Assembly (NCBI GenBank): GCA_009783295.1
Contig: WRHK01000029.1
Location: 1 to 46,464 of the forward strand
Source of the DNA: Promicromonosporaceae bacterium
Lineage (GTDB): Bacteria; Actinomycetota; Actinomycetes; Actinomycetales; Cellulomonadaceae
Direction of reading: 5' to 3'
DNA length: 46,464 nt
Of the stretch, positions 22,689-31,614 are shown piece by piece (position 1 is the stretch's first letter; every line of letters starts with the position of its first letter). Below the pieces are notes generated by a model. That model searched no databases and was not told the origin of the DNA. It worked only from the letters and a program-made list of their open reading frames with translations. Position numbers and translations under genes: made by a program.

Positions 22689-24200
22689 ATGACTGCCGTT
22701 ACCTCGAACGCCACGGACCAGGTCGACGTCGTCCTGATCGGCGGCGGCATCATGAGCGCCACGCTCGGCACGCTGATCCAGCAGCTGGAGCCGACCTGGA
22801 CCATCCGCCTCTACGAGCGCCTGGACGACGTCGCGCTCGAGTCGAGCAACCCGTGGAACAACGCCGGGACCGGGCATGCCGCGCTGTGCGAGCTCAACTA
22901 CACCCCGGAGCGCAAGGACGGGTCGATCGACATCTCCAAGGCGGTGAAGATCAACGAGCAGTTCGAGATCTCCCGCGAGTACTGGCACCACCTGCTGGCG
23001 CAGGGCGCGCTGACCAGCACCGACTTCCTCCAGCGCACCCCGCACATGACGTTCGTGCGCGGCGAGAAGAACGTCGACTTCCTGCGCCGCCGCCACGAGA
23101 CGCTGTCGGCGCACCCGCTGTTCAAGGACATGGAGTTCTCCGCCGACCGCGGCACCCTCGCGGACTGGGCTCCCCTGCTGGTCGAGGGCCGCGACGAGGC
23201 CGAGCCCGTCGCCGCGACCCGCAACACCGCCGGCACGGACGTGAACTTCGGTGCCCTGACCCACCAGCTCGTCGCGTCGATGACGGCGCGCGGCGCCGAC
23301 GTCCGCCTGCAGCACGAGGTCAAGAGCATCCGCCGGGCGCGGTCCGGCGGCTGGAAGATCAAGGTCAAGGACCGCAGCTGGAACGCACCGGAGCGCACCC
23401 ACACCGTCACCGCGCGGTTCGTGTTCGTGGGCGCCGGCGGCGGCGCGCTGCCGCTGCTGCAGTCGGCCGGCATCCCGGAGATCAAGGGCTTCGGCGGGTT
23501 CCCCATCTCGGGCGAGTTCCTGCGCACGTCCAACCCCGAGCTCGTGGCGCGCCACCAGGCCAAGGTCTACGGCAAGGCCGACGTCGGCGCCCCGCCCATG
23601 TCGGTGCCGCACCTCGACACGCGCGTGGTCGACGGGCAGTCGTACCTGATGTTCGGCCCGTACGCCGGGTTCAGCCCCAAGTTCCTCAAGAAGGGCAAGT
23701 ACCTCGGTCTGGTCACGTCGCTGCGCCTGGACAACCTGACGTCCATGCTCGGCGCGGGGATCAAGAACATCGACCTGACCCAGTACCTGGTCGGCGAGCT
23801 CGTCTCCCGCCCGGAGACCAAGTTCGCCACGCTCCAGGCGTTCTACCCCGAGGCGCAGCCCAAGGACTGGGAGAAGATCACCGCCGGCCAGCGCGTCCAG
23901 GTCATCAAGCGCGACAAGGACGGCAAGGGCGTCCTCGAGTTCGGCACCGAGGTGGTCGCCGCGGCGGACGGCTCGATCGCCGGCCTGCTCGGCGCCTCGC
24001 CGGGCGCGTCCACGGCCGTCTCGGCGATGGTCGAGCTGCTGGGCCGCTGCTTCCCCGCCCAGGCCGACGCCTGGCGTCCGCGCCTCGCCCAGATGATGCC
24101 CAGCCTGTCGGGCGGCGTCCCCGCCGACACCGGCGCGCTCGACGAGCCGCTCGCCGACGCGCACGGGCTGGTCGTCAACTCCGAGGCCTACGGGGCCTGA
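22689..24200 (+). CDS. mqo: Malate:quinone oxidoreductase (503 aa)
   Basis: A peripheral membrane FAD enzyme that oxidises L-malate to oxaloacetate and passes electrons to the quinone pool, joining the TCA cycle to respiration. The FAD-binding motif VVLIGGGIMSATLGTLIQQL is at about 14-33, followed by the family signatures ESSNPWNNAGTGHAALCELN and GFGGFPISGEFLR. The length matches Mqo. An in-frame start at 22638 is rejected because it lies upstream of the TAGACT hexamer. Two CRP-like palindromes precede the promoter, suggesting carbon-dependent control. Confidence 0.97.
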   Translation: MTAVTSNATDQVDVVLIGGGIMSATLGTLIQQLEPTWTIRLYERLDDVALESSNPWNNAGTGHAALCELNYTPERKDGSIDISKAVKINEQFEISREYWHHLLAQGALTSTDFLQRTPHMTFVRGEKNVDFLRRRHETLSAHPLFKDMEFSADRGTLADWAPLLVEGRDEAEPVAATRNTAGTDVNFGALTHQLVASMTARGADVRLQHEVKSIRRARSGGWKIKVKDRSWNAPERTHTVTARFVFVGAGGGALPLLQSAGIPEIKGFGGFPISGEFLRTSNPELVARHQAKVYGKADVGAPPMSVPHLDTRVVDGQSYLMFGPYAGFSPKFLKKGKYLGLVTSLRLDNLTSMLGAGIKNIDLTQYLVGELVSRPETKFATLQAFYPEAQPKDWEKITAGQRVQVIKRDKDGKGVLEFGTEVVAAADGSIAGLLGASPGASTAVSAMVELLGRCFPAQADAWRPRLAQMMPSLSGGVPADTGALDEPLADAHGLVVNSEAYGA

Positions 24201-24207
24201 GGGCCCA

Positions 24208-24229
24208 GGTCTCGACGGGCTCGACCACC
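24208..24229 (-). repeat. Intergenic copy of the short repeat, inverted
   Basis: GGTCTCGACGGGCTCGACCA is the reverse orientation of the repeat in LigD linker 1. It lies between the convergent mqo and argP genes, the usual place for such elements. Confidence 0.65.
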
Positions 24230-24237
24230 CGAGCGGA

Positions 24238-25116
24238 TCAGGGCAGCAGCGCCTCGCGCGCCGCTGCCCTGACTGCTGCCGCCACCGCGTCGAGCACGGG
24301 CGTGCGCAGCGACCACTGCTGCCAGTGCAGCTCGACGTCGACGTGGTGGCCGGGCTCGAGGTCCACGAGCTCGCCGGCCGCCTCCGCCGCCGCGGAGTCC
24401 TCCGCGGGCAGCAGCCCCCACCCCAGCCCCAGCCGCACGGCCCGCCCGAAGTCGTCCGACGACGGCACGTAGTGGCGCGGCGGGGCGGCGTCGGCACCGC
24501 CGCGTGAGCGCAGGTAGCGGTCCTGCAGGTCGTCCTTGCGGTCGAACATCATGACCGGCGCCCGGCCCAGCGCGGCGGGCGTGAGGCCGTCGGGGAACCA
24601 CCGCTCGACGAACGCCGGCGTCGCGAACGGCCGGTACCGCATCACGCCGAGCCGCACGGCGACGCAGCCCTGGACCGGCGCCGCCTGCGTCGTGACGGCC
24701 GCCATGACCTCGCCCTGGCGCAGCAGCTCGGCGGAGTGGTCCTGGTCCTCGCGGTGCACGTCGAACACGGCCAGGTGCGCCACCCGCGCGAGGGCCGGCA
24801 GCGCCCAGGTGTGCAGGGAGTCGCCGTTGATCGCCAGCGGCACCAGCGGCAGCTCGCCGGCCCCGGCGCGGGGGCGCGGCAGCCCTGACTCGCGCACGAC
24901 GGCGAGCACCTGCCGGGCGGCGCGCAGCACGTCGGCGCCGGCGTCCGTGGCCACGACGGGGCGCGAGCGGCGCAGCACCACGGTGCCGGCCGCCGTCTCG
25001 AGCGCCTTGATGCGCTGGCTGATCGCCGAGGGGGTGACGTGCAGTACGCGGGCGGCGGCGTCGAACGAGCCCTCGTCGACCACGGCGACCAGGGCCTCCA
25101 ACTGGGCGAGCTCCAT
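24238..25116 (-). CDS. argP: LysR-family regulator ArgP/LysG (292 aa)
   Basis: A LysR-type activator that senses lysine or arginine and turns on the adjacent exporter. The N-terminal helix-turn-helix is QLEALVAVVDEGSFDAAARV then HVTPSAISQRIKALE (about 4-40). The periplasmic-binding-like effector domain follows. Features specific to this group include INGDSLHTWALPAL and FDVHREDQDHS. The ATG at 25116 is six bases after TAAGAT. It is divergent from lysE, the arrangement known for lysG-lysE in corynebacteria. Confidence 0.95.
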   Translation of the reverse strand: MELAQLEALVAVVDEGSFDAAARVLHVTPSAISQRIKALETAAGTVVLRRSRPVVATDAGADVLRAARQVLAVVRESGLPRPRAGAGELPLVPLAINGDSLHTWALPALARVAHLAVFDVHREDQDHSAELLRQGEVMAAVTTQAAPVQGCVAVRLGVMRYRPFATPAFVERWFPDGLTPAALGRAPVMMFDRKDDLQDRYLRSRGGADAAPPRHYVPSSDDFGRAVRLGLGWGLLPAEDSAAAEAAGELVDLEPGHHVDVELHWQQWSLRTPVLDAVAAAVRAAAREALLP

Positions 25117-25196
25117 GGCCCGATCTTAAGCTTTGCTGTTGCCGGTGCAGAAACCTTCGCTGGACTGAAGGATGCTCCGTTGCCTACCGTCGAGGC
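25117..25196. promoter_or_regulatory. argP-lysE divergent control region
   Basis: Two leaderless-type promoters lie at the edges: minus-strand TAAGAT (25128-25123) six bases from the argP ATG, and plus-strand TACCGT (25185-25190) six bases from the lysE GTG. Between them, CCTTC-N8-GAAGG (25154-25171) is a perfect dyad, and TTTGCTG...GCAGAAA (about 25132-25153) is a second imperfect one. These are candidate ArgP sites. Confidence 0.55.
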
Positions 25197-25820
25197 GTGC
25201 CTTCGACCACCGCCCTCCTCGCCTCCGCCTCCGGCCTCGGCTTCGGCCTCTCGCTCATCGTCGCCATCGGCGCCCAGAACCTGTACGTGCTCCGCCAGGG
25301 GCTGCGCCGCGAGCACGTCGGCGCCGTCGTCGCGGTGTGCACGGCGTCCGACGTCGTGCTCATCGCGGCCGGCGTGGCCGGGGCGGGCACGCTGCTCGAC
25401 GCGGTGCCGTGGCTCGGCACGGCGATGCGGTGGGGCGGCGCGGCGTTCCTGGCCGTGTACGCGGCGCTGGCCGCCCGCCGGGCGCTGCGCCCCACGGACG
25501 ACGCCCTGCGCGCCGACGAGGCCGGCCTGCGCGCGAGCCTTGCCGCCGTCATCGGCACGACGGCGGCGCTCACCTGGCTCAACCCGCACGTGTACCTCGA
25601 CACGCTGGTGCTCATGGGGTCGGTCGCGGCCGGGCACGGCGGCCAGCGGTGGTGGTTCGCCGTCGGCGCGATGGTGGCGAGCCTCGCCTGGTTCACGTCG
25701 CTGGGCTACGGCGCGCGGCTGCTGCGCCCGGTCTTCGCCCGACCGGCCGCGTGGCGGGTGCTGGACGGCCTCGTCGCGCTGGTGATGACGGCGATCGCCG
25801 TCGGGCTGCTGCTCGCCTGA
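25197..25820 (+). CDS. lysE: LysE/ArgO-family basic amino acid exporter (207 aa)
   Basis: A small membrane exporter of L-lysine and/or L-arginine. It has about six hydrophobic segments and the family signature LSLIVAIGAQNLYVLRQGLR near the N terminus, with TAALTWLNPHVYLDTLVLMG in the middle. The length is typical. The start is GTG at 25197, six bases after TACCGT. Control by the divergent ArgP regulator is expected from family precedent. It may form a transcript with the downstream cupin gene (37-bp gap). Confidence 0.95.
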   Translation: MPSTTALLASASGLGFGLSLIVAIGAQNLYVLRQGLRREHVGAVVAVCTASDVVLIAAGVAGAGTLLDAVPWLGTAMRWGGAAFLAVYAALAARRALRPTDDALRADEAGLRASLAAVIGTTAALTWLNPHVYLDTLVLMGSVAAGHGGQRWWFAVGAMVASLAWFTSLGYGARLLRPVFARPAAWRVLDGLVALVMTAIAVGLLLA

Positions 25821-25857
25821 CTCGCGCACGACGCCCGTGCGGGGCACGTTGGGTGGC

Positions 25858-26319
25858 ATGGAGAACGAGCTGCGCGCCTTCGACTCGTCCGACGCCGTCG
25901 CCCGCGTCGCCGACACCGAGCTCGCCCCCGCGGGCGCCGAGATCCGGCTGGTCGAGTGGACCGACCCGGGCAACCCGGCGGGGGCGTCCCACCTCATCGC
26001 CCCGGTCCACGTCCACTGGGAGGACGACGAGACCTGGTACGTGCTCGAAGGCGCCCTGCGTCTGCTGCTCAACGACCGCGTGGTGACGCTGGCGCCGGGC
26101 GGCGCGGCGACCGCCGTGCGCGGCGTGCGGCACACGTTCTGGAACCCCAGCCCGGCGCCGTGCCGGTACCTCATCGCCACGACGCCCCGCATCCGCGACC
26201 TCATCACGGCCCTGCACGCGGGCGACGGCCGCGACCAGGCCGAGGTGTACCGCGAGCACGCCTCCGAGCTGTTCGGCTGGGAGCTGCCCGAGCCCCTGGT
26301 GCGGGTCCGCCTGCACTAG
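25858..26319 (+). CDS. Cupin-domain protein (153 aa)
   Basis: A single beta-barrel cupin. Motif 1 is HVHWEDDETWYVLEGALRLL (metal-type His, His and Glu), and motif 2 is near GVRHTFWNPSPAPCRYLIA. The C-terminal helix region (REHASELFGWELPEP) lies outside the barrel. ATG at 25858 is used rather than the in-frame upstream GTG at 25837, because the protein fold starts here and CACGTT sits seven bases earlier. No substrate can be assigned; such proteins include isomerases, dioxygenases and simple binding proteins. Confidence 0.88.
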   Translation: MENELRAFDSSDAVARVADTELAPAGAEIRLVEWTDPGNPAGASHLIAPVHVHWEDDETWYVLEGALRLLLNDRVVTLAPGGAATAVRGVRHTFWNPSPAPCRYLIATTPRIRDLITALHAGDGRDQAEVYREHASELFGWELPEPLVRVRLH

Positions 26320-26347
26320 CCCCACACGCCGGGGCGATACTGGCGGC

Positions 26348-27118
26348 ATGGCCACGCGCATGCGGGACGCGATGCAGCAGCGGATGCCCGAGCTCCGGTT
26401 CGAGCCCACCGACAAGACCGTGCGGGTGGAGCACCACGGCAGGCCCGTGGCGCTGACGCCCGCTGCTGTGCTGGTGTGGGAGCCGCGCCGGGTGGTGCCG
26501 TCGTACGCCTTCCCGGTCGAGCAGGTGACTGCCGCGCTGGTGCCGTCCGACGGGTCCGCGCCGCCCCCGGCCGACGACGGCCGGGTCCTCCACCCCGGCA
26601 TCCCCTTCTCCGTGCACTCCACGCCGGGCCGGATGGTCGACGTCGCCGTGGGCGACCTCGTGGTCGAGCGCGGGGGCTTCCTCCCCGACGACCCCGGGCT
26701 CGACGGCTTCGTGGTGCTCGACTTCGACGCGTTCGACGGCTGGTACGAGGAGGCGGAGCAGATCTTCTCCCACCCCCGCGACCCGTTCCATCGCGTCGAC
26801 GCGCGCCCCACCGACAAGCACGTGCGCGTGGAGCTCGACGGCCGGACGGTGGCCGAGAGCAGCCGCGCCATGCTGGTGTTCGAGACCGGCCTGGCGCCGC
26901 GCTACTACCTGCCGCCGGAGGACGTCACCGCGCCGTGCACCCCGACCGACACCCACACCGGGTGCGCCTACAAGGGGCGTGCGAGCTACTGGTCCGTCGG
27001 CGACCACGCCGACGTCGCGTGGTCGTACGAGGACCCGCTGCCCGACGCCGTCCGCATCCGCGGGATGCTCTCGTTCTGGGGCGACGCCCAGGTGCTCGTG
27101 GACGACGCGGCGCGCTGA
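26348..27118 (+). CDS. DUF427 protein with two tandem domains (256 aa)
   Basis: Two DUF427 repeats are visible. The first is around residues 17-130 (DKTVRVEHHGRPVALTPAAV, then VPSYAFPVEQV). The second is around 153-250 (DKHVRVELDGRTVAESSRAM, then YYLPPEDV, TGCAYKGRASYWSV and AWSYEDPLPDA). The second copy keeps the conserved Cys-x-Tyr-Lys-Gly motif; the first lacks it and may be degenerate. The family function is unknown. The start ATG is six bases after GATACT. It follows the cupin by 28 bp. Confidence 0.92.
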   Translation: MATRMRDAMQQRMPELRFEPTDKTVRVEHHGRPVALTPAAVLVWEPRRVVPSYAFPVEQVTAALVPSDGSAPPPADDGRVLHPGIPFSVHSTPGRMVDVAVGDLVVERGGFLPDDPGLDGFVVLDFDAFDGWYEEAEQIFSHPRDPFHRVDARPTDKHVRVELDGRTVAESSRAMLVFETGLAPRYYLPPEDVTAPCTPTDTHTGCAYKGRASYWSVGDHADVAWSYEDPLPDAVRIRGMLSFWGDAQVLVDDAAR

Positions 27119-27130
27119 GGGAGACGTTCA

Positions 27131-27193
27131 GGTCGGTGGTTCGGGATCAGGTCGGCGCCCCGGATCCGCCGACCTGATCCCAAGTCACCGACC
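27131..27193. repeat. Large inverted repeat between DUF427 and pntB
   Basis: Arms 27131-27138/27186-27193 (GGTCGGTG/CACCGACC) and 27143-27155/27169-27181 (GGGATCAGGTCGG and its complement) form 21 perfect pairs with a 4x4 internal loop and a 13-nt apical loop. It could be a shared terminator for the convergent genes or a small palindromic element. The remaining bases, 27194-27383, show no gene I can support. Confidence 0.65.
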
Positions 27194-27383
27194 CGACCTG
27201 GCGACCGTCCCCGCCCAGGGACCGCTGACCCCGGCAACGGGTGTATCGAAGCGGGGACGTCGCGCTCCGTCATGCGTGGACGGTCCGTGTCATCAGCGCG
27301 TGACCGGCATGCAGACCCGGCACGACGGCATCACGTTCCACATCGACGCGCCCGGCACGGGGGCCTGCGCGGAGGACGACAGC

Positions 27384-27411
27384 GGCCCGGCCCGCGGGGG
27401 CGGGCCGGGCC
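27384..27411 (-). terminator. pntB terminator hairpin
   Basis: GGCCCGGCCCGC-GGGG-GCGGGCCGGGCC, a perfect 12-bp GC stem with a 4-nt loop. It is 14 bp past the pntB stop on the minus strand. It has no T tract, as is usual at this GC content. Confidence 0.6.
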
Positions 27412-27425
27412 GGGTCGTTCTCGCG

Positions 27426-28835
27426 CTAGAGCGCCTGGACGATCTTCTCGACCTGGTCCTTGGCGTCGCCGAACAGCATCTCGGTGTTGTCGCGGAAGAA
27501 CAGCGGGTTCTGCACGCCCGCGTAACCGGTGGCCATCGAGCGCTTGAACACGATGACCTCCTTGGCGTGCCACACCTCGAGCACGGGCATGCCGGCGATG
27601 GGCGACGACGGGTCGTCGAGCGCGGCCGGGTTCACGGTGTCGTTGGCGCCGATCACGAGGACGACGTCGGTCGACGCGAAGTCGTCGTTGATCTCGTCCA
27701 TCTCGAGCACGATGTCGTACGGCACCTTGGCCTCGGCGAGCAGCACGTTCATGTGCCCGGGCAGCCGGCCGGCCACGGGGTGCACCCCGAACCGGACCTC
27801 GATGCCGGCGGCGCGCAGCCGCGAGACGAGCTCCGCCACGGGGTACTGCGCCTTGGCGACGGCCATGCCGTACCCGGGCGTGATGATCACGGACTTGGCC
27901 ACCCGGAGCAGGTCGGCGACGCCGTCGGCCAGGATCTCGCGGTGCTCGCCCTGCTCGGTGGCGGCGCCCGACGACGCCACGGCGCCGCCCTCGGACCCGA
28001 ACCCGCCCAGGATCACGGACACGAACGAGCGGTTCATGGCCTTGCACATGATGTAGCTGAGGATCGCACCGGAGGACCCGACCAGGGCACCGGTGACGAT
28101 GAGCAGGTCGTTGCCGAGCATGAAGCCGGCCGCGGCCGCTGCCCACCCGGAGTACGAGTTGAGCATCGACACGACCACGGGCATGTCGCCGCCGCCGATC
28201 GCGGCCACCATGTGGAAGCCGAGCAGCAGCGCGATGACGGTCATGATCCCGAGCGCGACCAGGCCGTGCTGGGGCGCGACGACGAACCACACGAGCAGCC
28301 CCGCCGAGACGACGAGCGCGCCCAGGTTGAGCCAGTTGCGGCCCGGCAGCGTCAGCGGGCGCGACTTCATCTTCGCGCTCAGCTTGAGGTAGGCGACGAT
28401 CGAGCCGGTGAACGTGACCGCACCGATGAGCACGCCGAGGAACACCTCGACGAGGTGCACGCCGCCGCCCGCGCCGGCCTGCGACCGCTCGGTGAGGTAC
28501 GAGTCGTAGCCGACGGCCACGGCTGCGAGGCCCACGAACGAGTGCAGCATCGCGATGAGCTCGGGCATCTGCGTCATCTCGACGCTGCGCGCCCGCCACG
28601 CCCCCACCGAGGCGCCGACGAGCAGCACCACGACGATGAGCGTGAGCGTCAGCCACACGGGACGGTCGGACTGGTCGGCGGCGAGCATGATCGTCGCGAC
28701 CAGGGCCAGGCCCATGCCGACCATGCCGAGCGTGACGCCGCGGCGTGCCGACGTCTGCTTGGCGAGACCGGCCAGGGACAGGATGAACAGGACGGCCGCG
28801 ACGACGTACACGGCCTGGGCGAGCTGGGTCAGCAC
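27426..28835 (-). CDS. pntB: NAD(P) transhydrogenase subunit beta (469 aa)
   Basis: The membrane and NADP(H)-binding subunit of the proton-translocating transhydrogenase. The N-terminal half carries about nine hydrophobic helices. The C-terminal dIII domain has [20 protein letters not shown] and [20 protein letters not shown], and ends with [15 protein letters not shown] and [10 protein letters not shown], all diagnostic. It uses the proton gradient to make NADPH from NADH. The GTG start is 4 bp after the pntA stop, so the two are coupled. A GC hairpin follows. Confidence 0.97.
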   Translation of the reverse strand: MLTQLAQAVYVVAAVLFILSLAGLAKQTSARRGVTLGMVGMGLALVATIMLAADQSDRPVWLTLTLIVVVLLVGASVGAWRARSVEMTQMPELIAMLHSFVGLAAVAVGYDSYLTERSQAGAGGGVHLVEVFLGVLIGAVTFTGSIVAYLKLSAKMKSRPLTLPGRNWLNLGALVVSAGLLVWFVVAPQHGLVALGIMTVIALLLGFHMVAAIGGGDMPVVVSMLNSYSGWAAAAAGFMLGNDLLIVTGALVGSSGAILSYIMCKAMNRSFVSVILGGFGSEGGAVASSGAATEQGEHREILADGVADLLRVAKSVIITPGYGMAVAKAQYPVAELVSRLRAAGIEVRFGVHPVAGRLPGHMNVLLAEAKVPYDIVLEMDEINDDFASTDVVLVIGANDTVNPAALDDPSSPIAGMPVLEVWHAKEVIVFKRSMATGYAGVQNPLFFRDNTEMLFGDAKDQVEKIVQAL

Positions 28836-28839
28836 GTGG

Positions 28840-30414
28840 TCACACGTCCTTCCGGAACATGGCGATCATCCGGCGCGAGACCAGGAAGCCACCGAAGATG
28901 TTGATGCTCGCGACGGTGGCGGCGACGAACGCGATGATCTCGACGGCCACGTTGTCGCTGCCGAGCTGCAGCATCGCGCCGACCAGGATGATGCCGGAGA
29001 TGGCGTTCGTCTGGGCCATGAGCGGCGTGTGCAGCGAGTGGCTGACGTTCGAGATCACGTAGAACCCGATGACGACGGCCAGCGCGAACACCGTGAAGTG
29101 CCCCAGGAACGACGGCGGCCCGTACGTGAGGCCCAGGATCACCAGCACGGCCGCGAGCGCCCCGCCCACGGTGAGCCGCTGCGTGCGCAGGCGGGCCTTG
29201 TCGGCGGCCTTCTGGGCGGCCGCGGCGAGCTCGGCGGCGTGCTCCTCGGGCGTGGGGCCGGCGGCGACGTCGGCGGCGGGGGCGGCGGCGGAGACCTGGA
29301 CGGGCGGCGGCGGCCAGAGGATCTCGCCGGCCCGCGCGACGGTCATGCCGCGCTGCACCGGGTCGTCGAGGTCGAGCACCAGGGTGCCGTCCTTGCCGGG
29401 CGTGAGCAGCGTCATGAGGTTGACGATGTTGGTGCCGTACAGCTGCGACGTCTGGGCCGGCATGCGGCCGGGCAGGTCGGTGTAGCCGAGCACGACGACA
29501 CCGTTGTCGGTGACGACGCGTGCGCCGGGCACCGTGGCCTCGGCGTTGCCGCCCCCGGACGCCGCGAGGTCGACGATGACCGACCCGGGCTTCATCGCGG
29601 CGATCATCGCGCTGGTCAGGGTGCGCGGGGCCTTGCCGCGCACCAGCGCGGTGGTGATGACGATGTCGGCCTTCGCGGACTCCTCCGCGTACATGCGGGC
29701 GGTCGCGGCCTCCTGGTCGGCGGTGAGCTCGCGGGCGTAGCCGTCGGCGCTGACCTCCTGCTGCGCGGCGGCGGCCTGCACGAACGTCGCGCCCATGGAC
29801 TCGATCTGCTCGCCGGCCTCGGGGCGCACGTCGAACGCGCGCACGTCGGCGCCCAGCGCGACGGCCGTGCCGATGGCGGCCAGCCCGGCGACGCCGCCGC
29901 CGATGATGAACACCTTGGCGGGCGCCGTCTTGCCGGCGGCGGTGACCTGACCGGTGAACATGCCCTGGTACTCGGCGGCCGCCTCGATGACGGCGCGGTA
30001 GCCGGACACGTTCGACATGGTCGAGAGCGTGTCGAGGGCCTGCGCGCGCGAGATGCGGGGTACGGCGTCGAGGGCCATCGCGGTGATGCCCTGGTCGCGG
30101 TACGCCTCGACGAGCTCGGGGTGCGAGCCCGGGAACACCTGCGCGACCAGCACGGCGCCCGGTCGCATCTGCGCGAGCCGGTCGGCGGCGGGGGCGTCCA
30201 CGGCGACGACGGCGTCGGCGCCCCAGACCTCCTGCCTGGTGCCGGCGGTGGCGCCCGCCTCGACGTACGCGTCGTCGGTGAACGTGGCGGCGGCGCCGGC
30301 GTCGTGCTCGACGACGACGTCGTACCCGAGCCTGCTCAGCTTGGCGACGGTGGCGGGGGTCGCGGCGACGAGCCGCTGACCTTCCCCGGACTCCCGGGGT
30401 ACGCCGATGCGCAT
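28840..30414 (-). CDS. pntA: NAD(P) transhydrogenase subunit alpha (524 aa)
   Basis: The NAD(H)-binding dI domain fused to three or four C-terminal membrane helices, the E. coli-like long PntA rather than split PntAA/Pnt[22 protein letters not shown] opens the alanine-dehydrogenase-like fold. [20 protein letters not shown] is the NAD-binding Rossmann motif, and [20 protein letters not shown] is typical. The helices begin near residue 400 after a charged Ala-rich linker. ATG at 30414 has GGAGG four bases before it; the longer frame to 30447 is rejected. A minus-strand TAGGTT at 30446-30451 is a candidate -10. Confidence 0.97.
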   Translation of the reverse strand: MRIGVPRESGEGQRLVAATPATVAKLSRLGYDVVVEHDAGAAATFTDDAYVEAGATAGTRQEVWGADAVVAVDAPAADRLAQMRPGAVLVAQVFPGSHPELVEAYRDQGITAMALDAVPRISRAQALDTLSTMSNVSGYRAVIEAAAEYQGMFTGQVTAAGKTAPAKVFIIGGGVAGLAAIGTAVALGADVRAFDVRPEAGEQIESMGATFVQAAAAQQEVSADGYARELTADQEAATARMYAEESAKADIVITTALVRGKAPRTLTSAMIAAMKPGSVIVDLAASGGGNAEATVPGARVVTDNGVVVLGYTDLPGRMPAQTSQLYGTNIVNLMTLLTPGKDGTLVLDLDDPVQRGMTVARAGEILWPPPPVQVSAAAPAADVAAGPTPEEHAAELAAAAQKAADKARLRTQRLTVGGALAAVLVILGLTYGPPSFLGHFTVFALAVVIGFYVISNVSHSLHTPLMAQTNAISGIILVGAMLQLGSDNVAVEIIAFVAATVASINIFGGFLVSRRMIAMFRKDV

Positions 30415-30567
30415 AGGACCTCCACGGTTCTGTAGGGACGATCGCAACCTATCGACCCCGGCGCCCTCTCACGGCAGATTCTGGCGCTCGGCGCGTCGTC
30501 GTCACCAAACCGCAACCACGCCCGGGGGCCACCCGAGCGCCGCCCAGATTTCACCCACCGTTCCCGC

Positions 30568-30615
30568 TCCGGACCGTCCGGATCCACCCACGGCTGAACC
30601 AATTGCCGGCGGCAA
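30568..30615 (+). promoter_or_regulatory. Two palindromes upstream of the ABC operon
   Basis: TCCGGAC-C-GTCCGGA (30568-30582) is a perfect 7-bp-arm dyad. TTGCCG-G-CGGCAA (30603-30615) is a perfect 6-bp-arm dyad, 25 bp before the GTG. They lie in the 225-bp region between divergent pntA and the ABC genes. No regulator gene is adjacent. The rest of that region holds nothing else I can assign. Confidence 0.45.
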
Positions 30616-30639
30616 CGCAATCGACACGAGGAGCCCGCG

Positions 30640-31614
30640 GTGGCGACCCCTGCAGTGCGCGCACGAGGCATCACGAAGACGTTCGGCGAGGTCATCGCCC
30701 TGAACGAGGTCGACCTGGACATCCCCTCCGGTCAGGTCCACGGCCTCGTCGGCCCCAACGGAGCCGGCAAGACGACCCTCCTGGGGCTGCTGCTCGGCCT
30801 CTCCGCCGTCGACTCCGGAACCCTCGAGGTGCTCGGCTCCCCCGTGGGCCGCGCGCTCACGGTGCCCGACGGCGTCGCCGGGTTCGTCGACGGCCCCGCC
30901 CTCTACCCGGCCCTCACCGCCCGGCAGAACCTCGAGGCGCTGGCGTCGCTGCGCGGCCACCGCACGTCCGGCGCGCGCCGCGCCACGGAGGCCCTCGCCG
31001 AGGTGGGCCTCGAGGACGTCGCCGACGACCGGCTCCGCGGCTTCTCCCTCGGCATGCGCCAGCGCCTGGGCCTGGCCGCCGCGCTTCTCACCGAGCCCCG
31101 CCTGCTGGTGCTCGACGAGCCCGCCAACGGCCTCGACCCCGCTGGCAAGCACCACGTGCACCGCGTGCTCACGCGCCTCGCCGCGGGCGGCACGGCCGTG
31201 GTGCTGTCCAGCCACCGCATGGACGACCTCGCCGCGCTGTGCTCCGAGGTGACCCTGCTCGCCGGCGGCCGCGTCGTGTTCACGGGCCCGCTCGCCAAGC
31301 TCGCCGCCGAGAGCGGCGACCTCGACTACCGCGTCACCACCGCCGACGCCGCAGCCGCCCGCGCGGTCGCCGCGTCGGTCGACGACCTGCACGTGGTCGA
31401 GGCCGACGGCCGCAGCGCCGTCGACGCCCTCGTCGTGCGCGGCGGCACCGACGCCATGGACCGCCTCGTGGTCGCGCTCGTGCACGCCGGCGTCGCGCTG
31501 CGCGAGCTGGCCCCCGTGGTGCCGCCCCTCGAGGCGGCGTTCCTCGCCCTCACCCTGCCCGACGACGCCCCCGTCGACGCCCCGGACCCGAAGGACCAGG
31601 AGGCCGCCCGATGA
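30640..31614 (+). CDS. ABC transporter ATP-binding protein (324 aa)
   Basis: An ATPase that powers the permease encoded next. Walker A is GPNGAGKTT (about 41-49), the signature is FSLGMRQRLGLA in place of LSGGQ, and Walker B is LLVLDEPANGLDP, with the switch His in VVLSSHRM. The C-terminal 100 residues (from about 225) form an extra alpha/beta domain of the kind common in drug and bacitracin-type exporters. The start is GTG with GAGGAG eight bases before it. The stop overlaps the permease start as ATGA. Confidence 0.95.
   Translation: MATPAVRARGITKTFGEVIALNEVDLDIPSGQVHGLVGPNGAGKTTLLGLLLGLSAVDSGTLEVLGSPVGRALTVPDGVAGFVDGPALYPALTARQNLEALASLRGHRTSGARRATEALAEVGLEDVADDRLRGFSLGMRQRLGLAAALLTEPRLLVLDEPANGLDPAGKHHVHRVLTRLAAGGTAVVLSSHRMDDLAALCSEVTLLAGGRVVFTGPLAKLAAESGDLDYRVTTADAAAARAVAASVDDLHVVEADGRSAVDALVVRGGTDAMDRLVVALVHAGVALRELAPVVPPLEAAFLALTLPDDAPVDAPDPKDQEAAR

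Noticed and set aside
27308-27430. A possible small protein starting MQTRHDGITFHIDAP
   Set aside because: It has no ribosome site or -10 at the right spacing and runs through the pntB terminator into antisense sequence. The first residues look natural but nothing else supports it.
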